A DNA stretch of 33,600 nt from NCBI GenBank assembly GCA_943330455.2, contig CALQHT020000032.1, positions 1 through 33,600 of the forward strand. The letters are read 5' to 3'. Shown piece by piece: positions 1-8,240 of this stretch. A program made the position numbers and the translations under genes. This DNA comes from Nitrosovibrio sp. Nv4 (GTDB taxonomy: Bacteria > Pseudomonadota > Alphaproteobacteria > Acetobacterales > Acetobacteraceae). The stretch's first letter is position 1. Every line of letters begins with the position of its first letter. Under the pieces are notes generated by a model, which was not told where the DNA came from, did no database searches, and was given only the letters and a program-made list of their open reading frames with translations.

Positions 1-247
1 AGATGGGTCGGCCGTGACGCCACCTCCGGGCCGATATGAAGCCAGTCAGGACGTGATCGGGGCGCCGCCGGCGGTCTGATGACCGCGCCGGCGCAGCCGA
101 ACAGCCGTCGTTATTGATCGAAAATCCCGAGTCCGACAGGCTGCTAGATATGCCGCCCGTGAGGCATCCCGCCGATCGACTGGCTTGTTCGTTGGATCGT
201 TCCAACCGCGTCAACGGCCCAGACGCGTTTCACCACAATCTATCCGC
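1..247. other. Window-edge region with no confident gene
   Basis: The first 247 bases lie downstream of the HugZ-like gene, which is on the minus strand. A plus-strand frame is open from the window edge to a TGA at 77-79 and could be the last 25 codons of a gene starting outside the window, but nothing in it is recognisable. A small perfect inverted repeat, GTTGGA-TCGT-TCCAAC, sits at 191-206. No RNA gene was seen. Confidence 0.4.
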
Positions 248-985
248 TCAATTGACCACGTCGCGAGCCGCGGCAGCGAGACGCACGAGTTCGGCCCTGA
301 CTTCACCTGCATTTTTGGCCGGCGCTGACCATGCGACGCGGACGACATGCTCACCCGATGCCAGGTCGCATCCGTCGACATCGACCGCCACCATACGCCA
401 GGCGCAAGATTTGCCCGCTATCGCAATGAGTGCGTCGGAGTGGTCTTGGTTGCAGTGGTGAATGATGCCAGCTTCCGCCGCCGAGATCGCCGCCAACGCG
501 GCACCGTCAGGCGTTAAATCTCCCGCCTTAAGGCGCACGGCCCGCGCGAAACCTCCAACGAATAATGCGGCCATCGGTCTTATCCGCCAGAGTCTGAAGT
601 CCGCGAAATCGGCATACAGCGACGCGTAGGGGTGCACCGCCAGGAACCGCGCCTTCATCGCTGGATCGTCCGTCGTCTCGGCCAGTCCAGTCACGGTTAC
701 CCTCGGCGAGGTCTGTGGATTCGCGGACACCGGCGCACCGCTCACCAGCACCGAGCAGCGCGGATCGGCCATCAGATGGCGGGTATGCTCCCACAGGTCG
801 GACAGAAACAGCAGGATCGACAGGTCGGGCGTGCAGGCCGGTGTCACAAGCGACGCAAACGGCTGGCCTTGGCGCCCTTCCTCCCGCACCGCCGTCGCCA
901 ATGTTCCCACCCGGATGGCGCGCAGCAATTTCCTGGCCTCCCAGGCCGGCGAGGACGGCTGATCGAATTCTTCGGTGTGTGCCAT
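248..985 (-). CDS. HugZ-like FMN-binding split-barrel protein with C-terminal DUF2470
   Basis: A 245-residue cytoplasmic protein of the pyridoxamine 5'-phosphate oxidase-like fold, joined to a C-terminal DUF2470/HugZ domain. The N-terminal half (about residues 15-150) carries the split-barrel pattern: a helix with '[15 protein letters not shown]', then 'PFASLVTPA' and '[14 protein letters not shown]'. The C-terminal part has the DUF2470 signature '[11 protein letters not shown]'. Family members bind FMN or heme; some, such as HugZ, degrade heme. The start at 985 is chosen because GGGAGGTG lies about 8 bases upstream; an earlier in-frame start at 1030 has no such site. The gene is divergent from chvI across a 117-base gap. 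Substrate and any link to ChvI/ChvG are unknown. Family assignment is firm; heme oxygenase activity is only a possibility. Confidence 0.85.
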   Translation of the reverse strand: MAHTEEFDQPSSPAWEARKLLRAIRVGTLATAVREEGRQGQPFASLVTPACTPDLSILLFLSDLWEHTRHLMADPRCSVLVSGAPVSANPQTSPRVTVTGLAETTDDPAMKARFLAVHPYASLYADFADFRLWRIRPMAALFVGGFARAVRLKAGDLTPDGAALAAISAAEAGIIHHCNQDHSDALIAIAGKSCAWRMVAVDVDGCDLASGEHVVRVAWSAPAKNAGEVRAELVRLAAAARDVVN

Positions 986-1018
986 CTTTCGTTCACCTCC
1001 CGTCCGCAATGCGCCACA

Positions 1019-1031
1019 ATTGGCTGCCAAT
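1019..1031. promoter_or_regulatory. Palindrome in the hugZ-like/chvI divergent intergenic region
   Basis: ATTGGC-T-GCCAAT is a perfect 6-1-6 inverted repeat in the 117-base gap between the two divergent starts. It could be an operator for either gene, but no regulator is assigned and a palindrome this short can occur by chance. Confidence 0.25.
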
Positions 1032-1102
1032 ATGATCCCACGGCGGGAATCGGGCGACCGGTCTCAGCCAAAGCCACTCAGGTTAGAGCAGCGGAGCACC
1101 CC

Positions 1103-1831
1103 ATGACCGTAGCCCCAAGGGACAGTTCGGCGAAACAGACGATCGCTCTGGTCGACGATGACAGGAACATTCTGACCAGTGTGTCCATGACCCTGGAACA
1201 GGAAGGCTTCCAGGTCCGCACCTATACCGACGGCGAGAGCGCGTTGCAGGGAATGACCGCGCGCCCGGTCGATCTGGCCGTGCTGGACATCAAGATGCCC
1301 CGCATGGACGGCATGGAACTGCTGCAACGGCTGCGCCAGCGCAGTTCGATCCCCGTCATCTTCCTGACCTCCAAGGATGAGGAAGTGGACGAACTGATGG
1401 GCCTGCGGCTCGGCGCCGATGACTACATCACCAAGCCGTTCAGCCAGCGCCTCCTGATCGAGCGTATCCGCGCCCTGCTGCGCCGGAACGATGTCGGACG
1501 TGCCGAAGGGTCGGGCGCATCCCCCGGCGGCGTCATGACGCGCGGTGATCTGGTGCTGGACGACACCAAGCACCAATGCTTGTGGCGTGGTCAGGACATC
1601 CAACTGACCGTGACCGAATTCCTGCTCGTCAAAGCCCTTGCCGCGCGCCCGGGCATGGTCAAAAGCCGCGATCAATTGATCGACGCTGCTTATGGCGACA
1701 ATATCTATGTGGACGACCGCACCATCGACAGCCACGTCAAGCGAATCCGCAAGAAATTCCGCACCGGCGACGACAGCTTCAACCATATCGAGACGCTGTA
1801 CGGCATCGGCTATCGCTACAAGGAGCATTGA
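1103..1831 (+). CDS. chvI: ChvI-like response regulator (OmpR/PhoB class)
   Basis: A 242-residue DNA-binding response regulator. The receiver domain (about residues 10-130) has the acidic pair in 'ALVDDDRN', the phospho-acceptor Asp62 in '[11 protein letters not shown]', the switch Thr in 'FLTSKDE' and the Lys in 'YITKPFS'. The C-terminal winged-helix domain (about 145-240) ends in '[16 protein letters not shown]' and '[10 protein letters not shown]', typical of OmpR-type effector domains and of ChvI in particular. The start at 1103 gives the family's usual length; upstream translation in this frame is antisense to the flavoprotein and was discarded. chvG begins on the base after this stop codon. 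In alphaproteobacteria ChvI responds to acid or envelope stress and sits with HPr kinase and PTS genes, as here. Confidence 0.95.
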   Translation: MTVAPRDSSAKQTIALVDDDRNILTSVSMTLEQEGFQVRTYTDGESALQGMTARPVDLAVLDIKMPRMDGMELLQRLRQRSSIPVIFLTSKDEEVDELMGLRLGADDYITKPFSQRLLIERIRALLRRNDVGRAEGSGASPGGVMTRGDLVLDDTKHQCLWRGQDIQLTVTEFLLVKALAARPGMVKSRDQLIDAAYGDNIYVDDRTIDSHVKRIRKKFRTGDDSFNHIETLYGIGYRYKEH

Positions 1832-3508
1832 GTGCCCGACGGCACGGCCCTGGCTCGTCTGGTTCCGCCGGCGGCCGCGCGCACCCGGTTCCGCCAGCGC
1901 TGGGTGTCGCCGCTGCTGCGGCGGATCCTGCTCGTCAATGCGTTGCCGTTGGCGTTGCTCGTCGTCGCTTTGCTGTATCTCGACCAGTACCAGAACGGCC
2001 TGCTGGAAGCGCAGGTCGGCGCCCTGCGGGAGCAGGCTCGCGTGTTCGCCGGTGCCCTGGGCGAAAGCGCGGTTCGCACCACCGATCCGGAAAACCCTCG
2101 GCTGGTGCCGGAAGTCGCCCGGTCCCTGCTGCGCCGCCTGACGGAGCCAACCCCGGACGCCCAGGCCAAACTCTACGCGCCGGACGGTTCGATCATGGCC
2201 GATTCCCGCATCCGGGAGGGGCCAGGTGGAATAGTCACCACCGACCCCCTTCCGCCGCCGCTCGACCATGGTCCGGTCCTGGGGTGGATTGGGACCATCT
2301 ATGATTGGGTCATGGAGTTGCTTCCGCACAAGCGCCCGGTGCTGCTGGTCGATATGGCCGCCGGTGGCGGATCCTCTGACTGGCAACTGGATGTGAAGGA
2401 GGAATTGCGGCTCAACAGCTCCAACCAGAGCCGCGACACACCCCCCTATATCCGTCGCACGCGGGACAACCGGCTGTTGGTCACCGTTGCCGTCCCGGTG
2501 GAGCGCGATCGTCGTACCGTCGGTATCATCGCTTTGACGCGAGAGGCGCGGGAGGTCGACGCCAGTCTGTTTACCGTACGCGTCTCGATCCTGGCGCTGT
2601 TCGGCATGGCGCTGGCACTGACCGTGCTTTTGTCCTGGTATCTCTCCCTCACCATCGCCCGCCCGATCCTGCGTCTGGCCGGCGTCGCCGCCGATATGCG
2701 AGAGGGGCAGGGCCGCACGGGTAGCGTCCCGGCCTCTCTGCTGGCTCGGAAGGACGAAGTGGGCGCGCTGGCGACGGCTTTGGACGATTCGGCGACGGCT
2801 CTATGGGCACGCATGGATGCGATCGAGCGGTTCGCAGCCGACGTGGCGCACGAGATCAAGAACCCCCTGACATCCATCCGCAGTGCCATCGAGACCCTGC
2901 GTCGCATCGAGGATCCCGCCCGCCAACGCCAACTTCTGGCGATTATCGGCCAGGACGTGATGCGGCTGGACCGACTGATCAGCGACGTGAGCGACGCGTC
3001 TCGCCTGGATGCCGAACTGTCTCGGGTCACGACCGAGCGGGTCGACGTCGTGCCCATCCTGCGCACCTTGGAGGAGTTGGACGAGGCCACGCGTGATTCT
3101 GAGAATGACCCGAAGCTGGACGTCGTCGCACCTCCGGGGGAGGTCGCGGTCTGGGCGGTTGAAGACCGCCTTGTTCAGGTTCTGCGCAACCTGATCGGCA
3201 ACGCCCAGTCCTTCAGCCCTCCACGCGGGCGCATCCTCGTGCGCGTTCGCGAACAGGGGGGGATGGTCGAATTGAGCGTGGAGGATGACGGCCCCGGCAT
3301 CCCCGAATCCAACCTGGAGCACATTTTCGACCGATTCTATTCCGAGCGACCCAAAGGAGAGAAATTCGGGCAGCATTCCGGGCTGGGCCTGTCGATCAGC
3401 CGGCAGATCGTCGAGGCGTTGCGCGGCCAGATCTCGGCCGAGAACCGCAAGGACGCAAACGGGAAAACCACGGGCGCTCGATTCGTGGTGAGACTTCCCC
3501 ACGCGTGA
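1832..3508 (+). CDS. chvG: ChvG-like sensor histidine kinase
   Basis: A 558-residue inner-membrane kinase, partner of the preceding response regulator. It starts with GTG directly after the chvI stop; AAGGAG at 1820-1825, inside the end of chvI, is its ribosome site, so the two are translationally coupled. Order of parts: TM1 about residues 28-50 ('LLVNALPLALLVVALLYLDQ'), a periplasmic sensing region of roughly 195 residues, TM2 about 251-275, HAMP, then the H box with His340 in 'DVAHEIKNPL'. The ATPase domain has the N box 'NLIGNAQSF', G1 'DDGPGIP' and G2 'GLGLSISRQIVE'. All catalytic motifs are intact. The N-terminal 'RRILLVNALPL' and the length fit ChvG/ExoS. The signal sensed cannot be read from the sequence. 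Confidence 0.94.
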   Translation: MPDGTALARLVPPAAARTRFRQRWVSPLLRRILLVNALPLALLVVALLYLDQYQNGLLEAQVGALREQARVFAGALGESAVRTTDPENPRLVPEVARSLLRRLTEPTPDAQAKLYAPDGSIMADSRIREGPGGIVTTDPLPPPLDHGPVLGWIGTIYDWVMELLPHKRPVLLVDMAAGGGSSDWQLDVKEELRLNSSNQSRDTPPYIRRTRDNRLLVTVAVPVERDRRTVGIIALTREAREVDASLFTVRVSILALFGMALALTVLLSWYLSLTIARPILRLAGVAADMREGQGRTGSVPASLLARKDEVGALATALDDSATALWARMDAIERFAADVAHEIKNPLTSIRSAIETLRRIEDPARQRQLLAIIGQDVMRLDRLISDVSDASRLDAELSRVTTERVDVVPILRTLEELDEATRDSENDPKLDVVAPPGEVAVWAVEDRLVQVLRNLIGNAQSFSPPRGRILVRVREQGGMVELSVEDDGPGIPESNLEHIFDRFYSERPKGEKFGQHSGLGLSISRQIVEALRGQISAENRKDANGKTTGARFVVRLPHA

Positions 3509-3571
3509 ACAGGGGCGTTGCCGGCGTGCTATCCGGTTGGTGGACGGAACGGGACCATCGAACGAATTTCC

Positions 3572-3638
3572 ACCAAACGTCCGAACCATTGACAGGTAGC
3601 GCGGAGCCCTACCGGTCAATGCCTCGGGCCGTGGGAAT
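3572..3638. repeat. Degenerate copy (B) of the palindromic intergenic repeat, arms only
   Basis: The left arm contains CGAACCATTGAC and the right arm GGTCAATGCCTCGG, facing each other around a short GC-rich centre that lacks the usual inner core. It lies in the 188-base gap between chvG and the binding-protein gene and resembles the arms of the intact copy at 15200-15313. It could form a hairpin that separates transcription of the two units. Confidence 0.55.
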
Positions 3639-3696
3639 AACAGCTTTACCCGGCGCACTAACGCCTCGCATCATGGCGCCAGATGGGGAGTGCATC

Positions 3697-4737
3697 ATGC
3701 GCCGGCTTTTGTGGGTTCTATGTGCGGCATGGATAGCGATCGGCGGACCGCTGGGTGCATCCCTGGGATGGGCCCAAAACTCGGCGGGGCCGACCCTGTC
3801 GAAGGTTCTGAAGAAGGGCAGCGTCGAATGCGCGGTCCCGTCCGGCACCCCCGGATTCGGCTTCGTGGACAGCAAGGGCGAATTTCGCGGGCTCGATGTG
3901 GATGTCTGCCGAGCGATTGCGGCGGCGATTTTTGGGGATGGGGGGAAGGCGTTGTTTGTGCCGCTGAATGGCGGGCAACGGCTGCCGTCCTTGCAGTCCG
4001 GTCAGGTCGACGTGGTGATTCAGACCTTGACCCAGACCCAGTCCAGGGAAGCAGCCAATGGCCTGCTGTTCACGGGCGTCAATTTCTACGATGGGCAGAG
4101 CTTTTTGGTCCGCAAGTCCTCCGGGGTGAAGCGCGCCAAGGACCTGGACGGCGCCTCGGTCTGCGTGAACGCCGGCAGCACCAGCGAATTGAACCTGGCG
4201 GACTGGGCGCGGGCGACCGGAACCAAAATCTTACCCGTGGTGTTCGAGCGCACTGACGAAGGTCGTCAAGCTTACGACAAGGGCCGCTGCGACGCCTACT
4301 CCACCGATTCCAGTCAGTTGGCGGCCATCGCGACGGTCATGCAGGACCCCGAAAACCAAATGGTCCTGCCCGACATCATCAGCAAAGAGCCGCTCGGCCC
4401 CGCCGTGCGGCAGGGCGACGACCAATGGTATGAGATCGTCAAGTGGACGCTCTATGCCCTGATCGAGGCCGAAGAGCTGGGCATTACGCAAGCCAATATC
4501 GACGAGAAGCTCGACAGCCAGGCGCCCCAGGTTCGGCGTCTGTTGGGCAAGGTTGGCGATTTCGGTCGCTTCATGGCCCTGGACAACAAATGGGCCTACA
4601 ACGCGATCAAGGCTGTCGGGAACTACGGCGAGATTTTCGATCGCAACCTTGGCGAAGGCAGTCCGCTGAAGCTGCCCCGCGGGAAAAACGATCTGTGGAC
4701 GCGTGGCGGCCTGATGTACGCGCCACCAATTCGATAA
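3697..4737 (+). CDS. AapJ-like periplasmic amino-acid-binding protein (orphan)
   Basis: A 346-residue secreted solute-binding protein of the polar amino-acid ABC transporter family (SBP_bac_3), closest by recall to AapJ, the general L-amino-acid binder. Residues 1-26 form a signal peptide with a likely cut after 'GWA'. The mature part shows 'GLDVDVCRAIAAAIFG', 'VDVVIQTLTQTQSR', 'GVNFYDGQSFLVRK' and 'RCDAYSTDSSQLAA', all typical of AapJ proteins, and the length is normal for them. The start at 3697 is preceded by GGGGAG at 3685-3690; an in-frame ATG at 3673 lacks this spacing. No permease or ATPase gene is nearby, so it either serves a distant transporter or acts as a sensor protein. Its place between chvG and the PTS genes is unusual. 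Confidence 0.88.
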   Translation: MRRLLWVLCAAWIAIGGPLGASLGWAQNSAGPTLSKVLKKGSVECAVPSGTPGFGFVDSKGEFRGLDVDVCRAIAAAIFGDGGKALFVPLNGGQRLPSLQSGQVDVVIQTLTQTQSREAANGLLFTGVNFYDGQSFLVRKSSGVKRAKDLDGASVCVNAGSTSELNLADWARATGTKILPVVFERTDEGRQAYDKGRCDAYSTDSSQLAAIATVMQDPENQMVLPDIISKEPLGPAVRQGDDQWYEIVKWTLYALIEAEELGITQANIDEKLDSQAPQVRRLLGKVGDFGRFMALDNKWAYNAIKAVGNYGEIFDRNLGEGSPLKLPRGKNDLWTRGGLMYAPPIR

Positions 4738-4752
4738 TATCTTCAGTCTTCA

Positions 4753-4784
4753 AGCCCGTCCGGCAACCTTAACGCCGGCGGGCT
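4753..4784. terminator. Hairpin between convergent genes
   Basis: AGCCCGTCCGGC pairs with GCCGGCGGGCT (one bulged base) around a 9-base loop. It lies in the 74-base gap between the AapJ-like gene (+) and the hydratase gene (-), where a two-way terminator is expected. There is no T-run, so an intrinsic terminator is probable but not certain. Confidence 0.55.
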
Positions 4785-4811
4785 CCCTGACCTCGGTCCG
4801 GCCGTTGCCGC

Positions 4812-5609
4812 CTAGACACCGGGGACATACCAACTCGGCTTGCGCTTTTCCCGAAATGCGGTCGTGCCCTCGTGGCCCTCTGGCGAGTATCGCTGCGTCC
4901 AGCCCTCATGCGACAGCATCGTCACCTGACGGTCGTCTAGCAGCAGATTGTTGGCGCCCAGGAAACTGCGTTTGGTCATGGCGATCGCATTCGGCCCGCT
5001 CAGGAAGATGGCATCCAGGACTGAGGCGAGTTTGGCCTCCATGTCCGCTTCCCCGACCACCTCATGCACCAGCCCGATCCGTTCGGCTTCTCTGGCATCG
5101 AACCGCTCCCCGGTCAGCGCGTAGCGGCGCGTGTGCCGCAGACCGATGGCGTTGACCATGTGCGTGGAGATGGGAGTCGGCGCGACGCCAACGCGTACCT
5201 CGGTAATCCCAAAAAGCGAATCAGGCGTGGCGAACGCAACATCGACGCAGCAAACAATCCCCACACCACCGCCAAAACACGCGCCGTGCACCAGGGCGAT
5301 GGTCGGTTTGGGGAACTCGTTCAGCAATTGCATGGCGCGGGTCGTGGCCAGCGACGCCGCGAAATTCTCCGCCGGCGGGTAATGCGCGACCTGCCCCAGC
5401 CACCGAATATCCGCCCCGGCCTGAAAATGCTTACCGGCCCCGCGGATCACCAGACACCGCACCGCCTCGTCCCGCGCCAGGCTTTCGAGGCCGCCGATCA
5501 ACGCGTCCAGCAGCTCCGCGTTATAGGCGTTCCCCACTTCCGGCCGATTGAGTGTGGCGGTCGCGACGCCGCGCGGGTCGATCTCCAGCAGGACGGGTCC
5601 GTTGCTCAT
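4812..5609 (-). CDS. Enoyl-CoA hydratase/isomerase family protein, LiuC-like
   Basis: A 265-residue crotonase-fold enzyme. The oxyanion-hole regions are 'GKHFQAGADIRWL' and 'GACFGGGVGIVCC'. Of the two catalytic glutamates of classical enoyl-CoA hydratase, the second is present in 'FGITEVRVG', while the first position ('GGGVGIV') carries Gly. This pattern, the following 'VAPTPIS' and the tail 'EGTTAFREKRKPSWY' match by recall the bacterial methylglutaconyl-CoA hydratase (LiuC) branch of leucine/isovalerate breakdown; none of the other liu genes is nearby. The start at 5609 follows GAAGGTGG and overlaps the stop of the upstream dehydratase gene by 4 bases (ATGA), so the pair is co-translated. 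Exact substrate is uncertain. Confidence 0.85.
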   Translation of the reverse strand: MSNGPVLLEIDPRGVATATLNRPEVGNAYNAELLDALIGGLESLARDEAVRCLVIRGAGKHFQAGADIRWLGQVAHYPPAENFAASLATTRAMQLLNEFPKPTIALVHGACFGGGVGIVCCVDVAFATPDSLFGITEVRVGVAPTPISTHMVNAIGLRHTRRYALTGERFDAREAERIGLVHEVVGEADMEAKLASVLDAIFLSGPNAIAMTKRSFLGANNLLLDDRQVTMLSHEGWTQRYSPEGHEGTTAFREKRKPSWYVPGV

Positions 5610-6535
5610 GTTGCCACCTTCGATGGATCGGTGTTGCCGCCGCAGACTAGGACGCCGACCCGCGCGCCGTCCGGAGGAACGAAGCGCCCTGACAGCAGCG
5701 CGGCGAGGGCGGTCGCACCGCCCGGTTCCGCGATGATGCGGAATTGCTCCCACAACAGGGCTTGAGCCGCCGCGATCGCCGTATCGGAGACGAGCACCGC
5801 CTGCTGAACATAGGCCTGGGCGATGGGAAACATGATCCCGCCGACCTGGCGTGCACCCAGGCTGTCGGCGGCGAGGCCTCCGACCGGTGAATCAACCGGC
5901 TGGCCAGCCTGCAACGCGTTGTGGAGGGTTGGGCAGCCTTCGGGCTCGACGCTGACGATCTTCGCGCTGCCGGCATACCAGGCCGCGATCCCGCCGATCA
6001 GTCCGCCGCCGCCGGTGGCAACCACGATATGGGTCAGGTCGGGCGCGTCCATCTCGAACTCCCGTCCGACCGTCCCCTGGCCGGCCAGCACGTCGGTATG
6101 ATCGTAGGCATGGACCTCCAACGCGCCGGATTCCGCCTGGCGTGTTCGGCAGGCGGCCAGCGCATCGGCATAGGCGGCGCCGCATCGCACCACCCGCGCG
6201 CCATAGCTGCTGATACGCGCGACTTTGGCGGCGGGCGTCGTCTCGGGGACGAAAATCTCCGCGGTGACGGAGAGCGCACGCGCCGCGTAGGCAACAGCCG
6301 CGCCGTGATTGCCGCCGGAAGCCGCGATCACACCGGCCGCGGGACTACGCTCCAGGAGCATGCGATTGAACGCGCCGCGCGGTTTGAAACTGCCGGCATG
6401 CTGCAGCAGTTCCAATTTCAGGGTGATCGGCGCCGCACATCCCAACTCCCCGGGAGCGGTCCGAAGGATGGGCGTGTGGCGAACGAATCCGGATATACGG
6501 GCCGCCGCGGCGGCGATGTCGGAACGGCTGAGCAT
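5606..6535 (-). CDS. PLP-dependent threonine/serine dehydratase-like enzyme
   Basis: A 309-residue fold-type II PLP enzyme resembling catabolic threonine dehydratase or serine racemase. The Schiff-base lysine lies in 'GSFKPRGAFN', the substrate-binding loop is 'ASGGNHGAAVAY', and the PLP-phosphate glycine loop is 'ATGGGGLIGG'. The C-terminus ends at 'VLVCGGNTDPSKV'. There is no regulatory ACT domain, as in the short catabolic type. The start at 6535 is chosen because 'SDIAAAAARI' is the usual family N-terminus; no clear ribosome site is visible, and a GTG at 6610 would add 25 residues of poor quality. It overlaps the hydratase gene by 4 bases and is divergent from hprK. It may act on threonine, serine or a 3-hydroxy amino acid. 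Confidence 0.85.
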   Translation of the reverse strand: MLSRSDIAAAAARISGFVRHTPILRTAPGELGCAAPITLKLELLQHAGSFKPRGAFNRMLLERSPAAGVIAASGGNHGAAVAYAARALSVTAEIFVPETTPAAKVARISSYGARVVRCGAAYADALAACRTRQAESGALEVHAYDHTDVLAGQGTVGREFEMDAPDLTHIVVATGGGGLIGGIAAWYAGSAKIVSVEPEGCPTLHNALQAGQPVDSPVGGLAADSLGARQVGGIMFPIAQAYVQQAVLVSDTAIAAAQALLWEQFRIIAEPGGATALAALLSGRFVPPDGARVGVLVCGGNTDPSKVAT

Positions 6536-6705
6536 GGTGGTCGGGACGCTGGCACGCCAGCCCGGCGACCACAAGGTCGTCCACGCCCGGAGTCGCGCTG
6601 GGAGCGCCACTTCCGGGGGCGCCAGGTGTCAACAGATCGATCAAAGTGAGAGGCACCTCACAAGAGGCTTTCTTTCCGAGCCGATCGCGGTCAGATTGCC
6701 GACCC

Positions 6706-7143
6706 ATGCAAGGCAGGCAGCGCGTTCACGGTAGCTGCGTATCCAGGGACGGCGAAGCGGTACTCGTGACCGGGCCGCCCGGGTCGGGAAAATCCGACCT
6801 CGTGCTGCGTCTTCTGACCCGAGGGTTTTTGCTGGTGGCAGACGATCAGGTCGATATCCAGGACGGGCTGGCCAGTGTTCCGCCGACTCTCGCGGGGCTG
6901 CTGGAGGTTCGCGGTCTCGGCATCATGCGGCTCCCGCACGTCTCTTCCGCGCATTTGGCTTTGGTCGTCCGGCTGGGTGAGGAACCCTCGCCCCGATTGC
7001 CCATGCCTCGGCTGGACCCAGACCTCGGTGTGCCGGCAATCGACCTGGATGGGCGGTTGGCGTCTGCCCCGGACCGCGTGGTCCTCGCGCTGGATTGCGC
7101 GCTCGGTCGAGTCGAGCAGGTCACCGGAGCCTTTGCGGCATGA
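6706..7143 (+). CDS. hprK: HPr kinase/phosphorylase, short alphaproteobacterial type
   Basis: A 145-residue protein matching only the C-terminal catalytic domain of Gram-positive HprK (about 310 residues); such short forms are normal in alphaproteobacteria. It begins with the family pattern 'HGSCVSRDGEAVLVTG', then the P-loop GPPGSGKS at residues 23-30, the acidic 'LVADDQV' that takes part in phosphorylation, and the HprK signature 'LLEVRGLGIM'. It phosphorylates, and in some species dephosphorylates, a serine of HPr; the target serine is conserved in the HPr encoded at 8701-9036. The ATG at 6706 is chosen for its fit to the family; the site upstream is weak and a GTG at 6646 is an alternative. 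Its stop overlaps the rapZ start by 4 bases. Confidence 0.92.
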   Translation: MQGRQRVHGSCVSRDGEAVLVTGPPGSGKSDLVLRLLTRGFLLVADDQVDIQDGLASVPPTLAGLLEVRGLGIMRLPHVSSAHLALVVRLGEEPSPRLPMPRLDPDLGVPAIDLDGRLASAPDRVVLALDCALGRVEQVTGAFAA

Positions 7144-8147
7144 CGGAACCCGACCGTCTTCGCGTGGTGCTGGTGACCGGCTTGTCCGGTGGCGGCAAGG
7201 CGTCGGTGCTGCGGGCGCTGGAAGACATCGGCTATGAGGCGGTGGACAATCCCCCATTGCGGATGGTCGATGAGATGATCCGCCGTGGGGAAAAGCGCCT
7301 TGCCATCGGTATAGACGCGCGGACCCGGGGTTTCGACGCCGATCTTGTCATGGGAACCGTGGAGCGGCTGAGGGTGAACCCCGCGGTTCGACCCGAGCTG
7401 ATTTTCGTCTGGGCCGATGAGGCGACCCTGCTGCGTCGATACACCGAGACCCGCCGCCGCCACCCTCTGGCACCGCAGGGCCGGGTGATCGACGGCATCA
7501 CCACCGAACGTGCGATGACGAGCCGGCTGCGTGAAGGCGCGGACCTGGTGATCGACACCTCCAATCTGCCCCTGGCCGCGCTGCGGCGATTGATTGAGCA
7601 GCATTGTGGGGCCGAAGGCACGTCCGATCAAAGCCGTATGGTCGTGTCCCTGGTCTCGTTTGCCTACCCCAAGGGGCTGCCGCCCGAGGCGGATATGGTT
7701 TTTGATGCTCGGTTTTTGCAGAATCCGCACTATGATCCCATATTGCGTCCCGGCACCGGACTCGATCGCGCGGTCGGCGAGTATGTCGCGGGCGACCCGG
7801 ATTTCGAAAATTTCTTCAGCCGGCTAACCGGCCTCGTCGAACTGGTCTTGCCGAGATTTGTGCAAGAGGGCAAGAAATACGCTACGATCACGATAGGGTG
7901 TACCGGTGGCCGTCACCGGTCGGTCTATCTGGTTGAAAGACTGGCTTCCCATCTGGCAGCCCGCATTGCCGCCGACCTCGCGAATGGCGGACCAGGGGCT
8001 GACTGGCGACTGAATGTGACACATCGGGAACTCGTCCAGGAGGGGCAGGGACTCGCCGATTGGACGCAACGCCCTGTCCCGCGCCTGGACGCTGACGACC
8101 AACATGAGGCCGCGCGGTCCTCATCCGTTCAGGCACAGGAGGCCTGA
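7140..8147 (+). CDS. rapZ: RapZ-family nucleotide-binding protein
   Basis: A 335-residue member of the RapZ (YvcJ) family, which binds nucleotides and, in enterobacteria, is an RNA-binding adaptor controlling glucosamine-6-phosphate synthase. The N-terminal P-loop is residues 14-21 'GLSGGGKA', followed by 'ALEDIGYEAVDNPP', a family hallmark. The C-terminal domain has 'SFAYPKGLPPEADMVFD', 'FLQNPHYDP' and 'TIGCTGGRHRSVYLVE', all strongly conserved. The residue after the P-loop lysine, normally Ser or Thr, is Ala here, with Ser next. The start overlaps the hprK stop (ATGA), and GGAG lies about 10 bases upstream. The C-terminal 20 residues after 'DWTQRPVPRL' are a low-complexity tail. In alphaproteobacteria rapZ sits between hprK and the EIIA gene, as here. 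Confidence 0.93.
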   Translation: MTEPDRLRVVLVTGLSGGGKASVLRALEDIGYEAVDNPPLRMVDEMIRRGEKRLAIGIDARTRGFDADLVMGTVERLRVNPAVRPELIFVWADEATLLRRYTETRRRHPLAPQGRVIDGITTERAMTSRLREGADLVIDTSNLPLAALRRLIEQHCGAEGTSDQSRMVVSLVSFAYPKGLPPEADMVFDARFLQNPHYDPILRPGTGLDRAVGEYVAGDPDFENFFSRLTGLVELVLPRFVQEGKKYATITIGCTGGRHRSVYLVERLASHLAARIAADLANGGPGADWRLNVTHRELVQEGQGLADWTQRPVPRLDADDQHEAARSSSVQAQEA

Positions 8148-8156
8148 GATCACACC

Positions 8157-8240
8157 ATGAGCAACCCTAAAGCCTTTGGGCATAAAGACAGCGGGCTTCC
8201 AGGTTTGGAAGCCGGTAGGGACGTACCGATCCGTCCATGA
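8157..8240 (+). CDS. Candidate 27-residue small ORF coupled to the EIIA start
   Basis: An ATG at 8157 opens a 27-codon frame (MSNPKAFGHKDSGL...), distinct from both flanking genes, whose TGA overlaps the ATG of the EIIA gene in ATGA. The strong ribosome site AGGAGG at 8137-8142 is the only one in the 89-base gap; it is about 14 bases from this ATG, which is long. The EIIA start itself has no recognisable site, so translation of this peptide could deliver ribosomes to EIIA. The peptide is not recognised. It may be a real leader or coupler, or a chance frame. Confidence 0.4.
   Translation: MSNPKAFGHKDSGLPGLEAGRDVPIRP

Noticed and set aside
114-461. Plus-strand open frame of 115 codons at the left edge
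   Set aside because: It is antisense to the end of the HugZ-like gene over most of its length, has no ribosome site and a composition typical of shadow frames in GC-rich DNA.
1064-2386. 440-codon minus-strand open frame opposite chvI/chvG
   Set aside because: The plus-strand products have complete, recognisable receiver, effector and kinase domains; the opposite frame has Gln/Arg/His-rich shadow composition.
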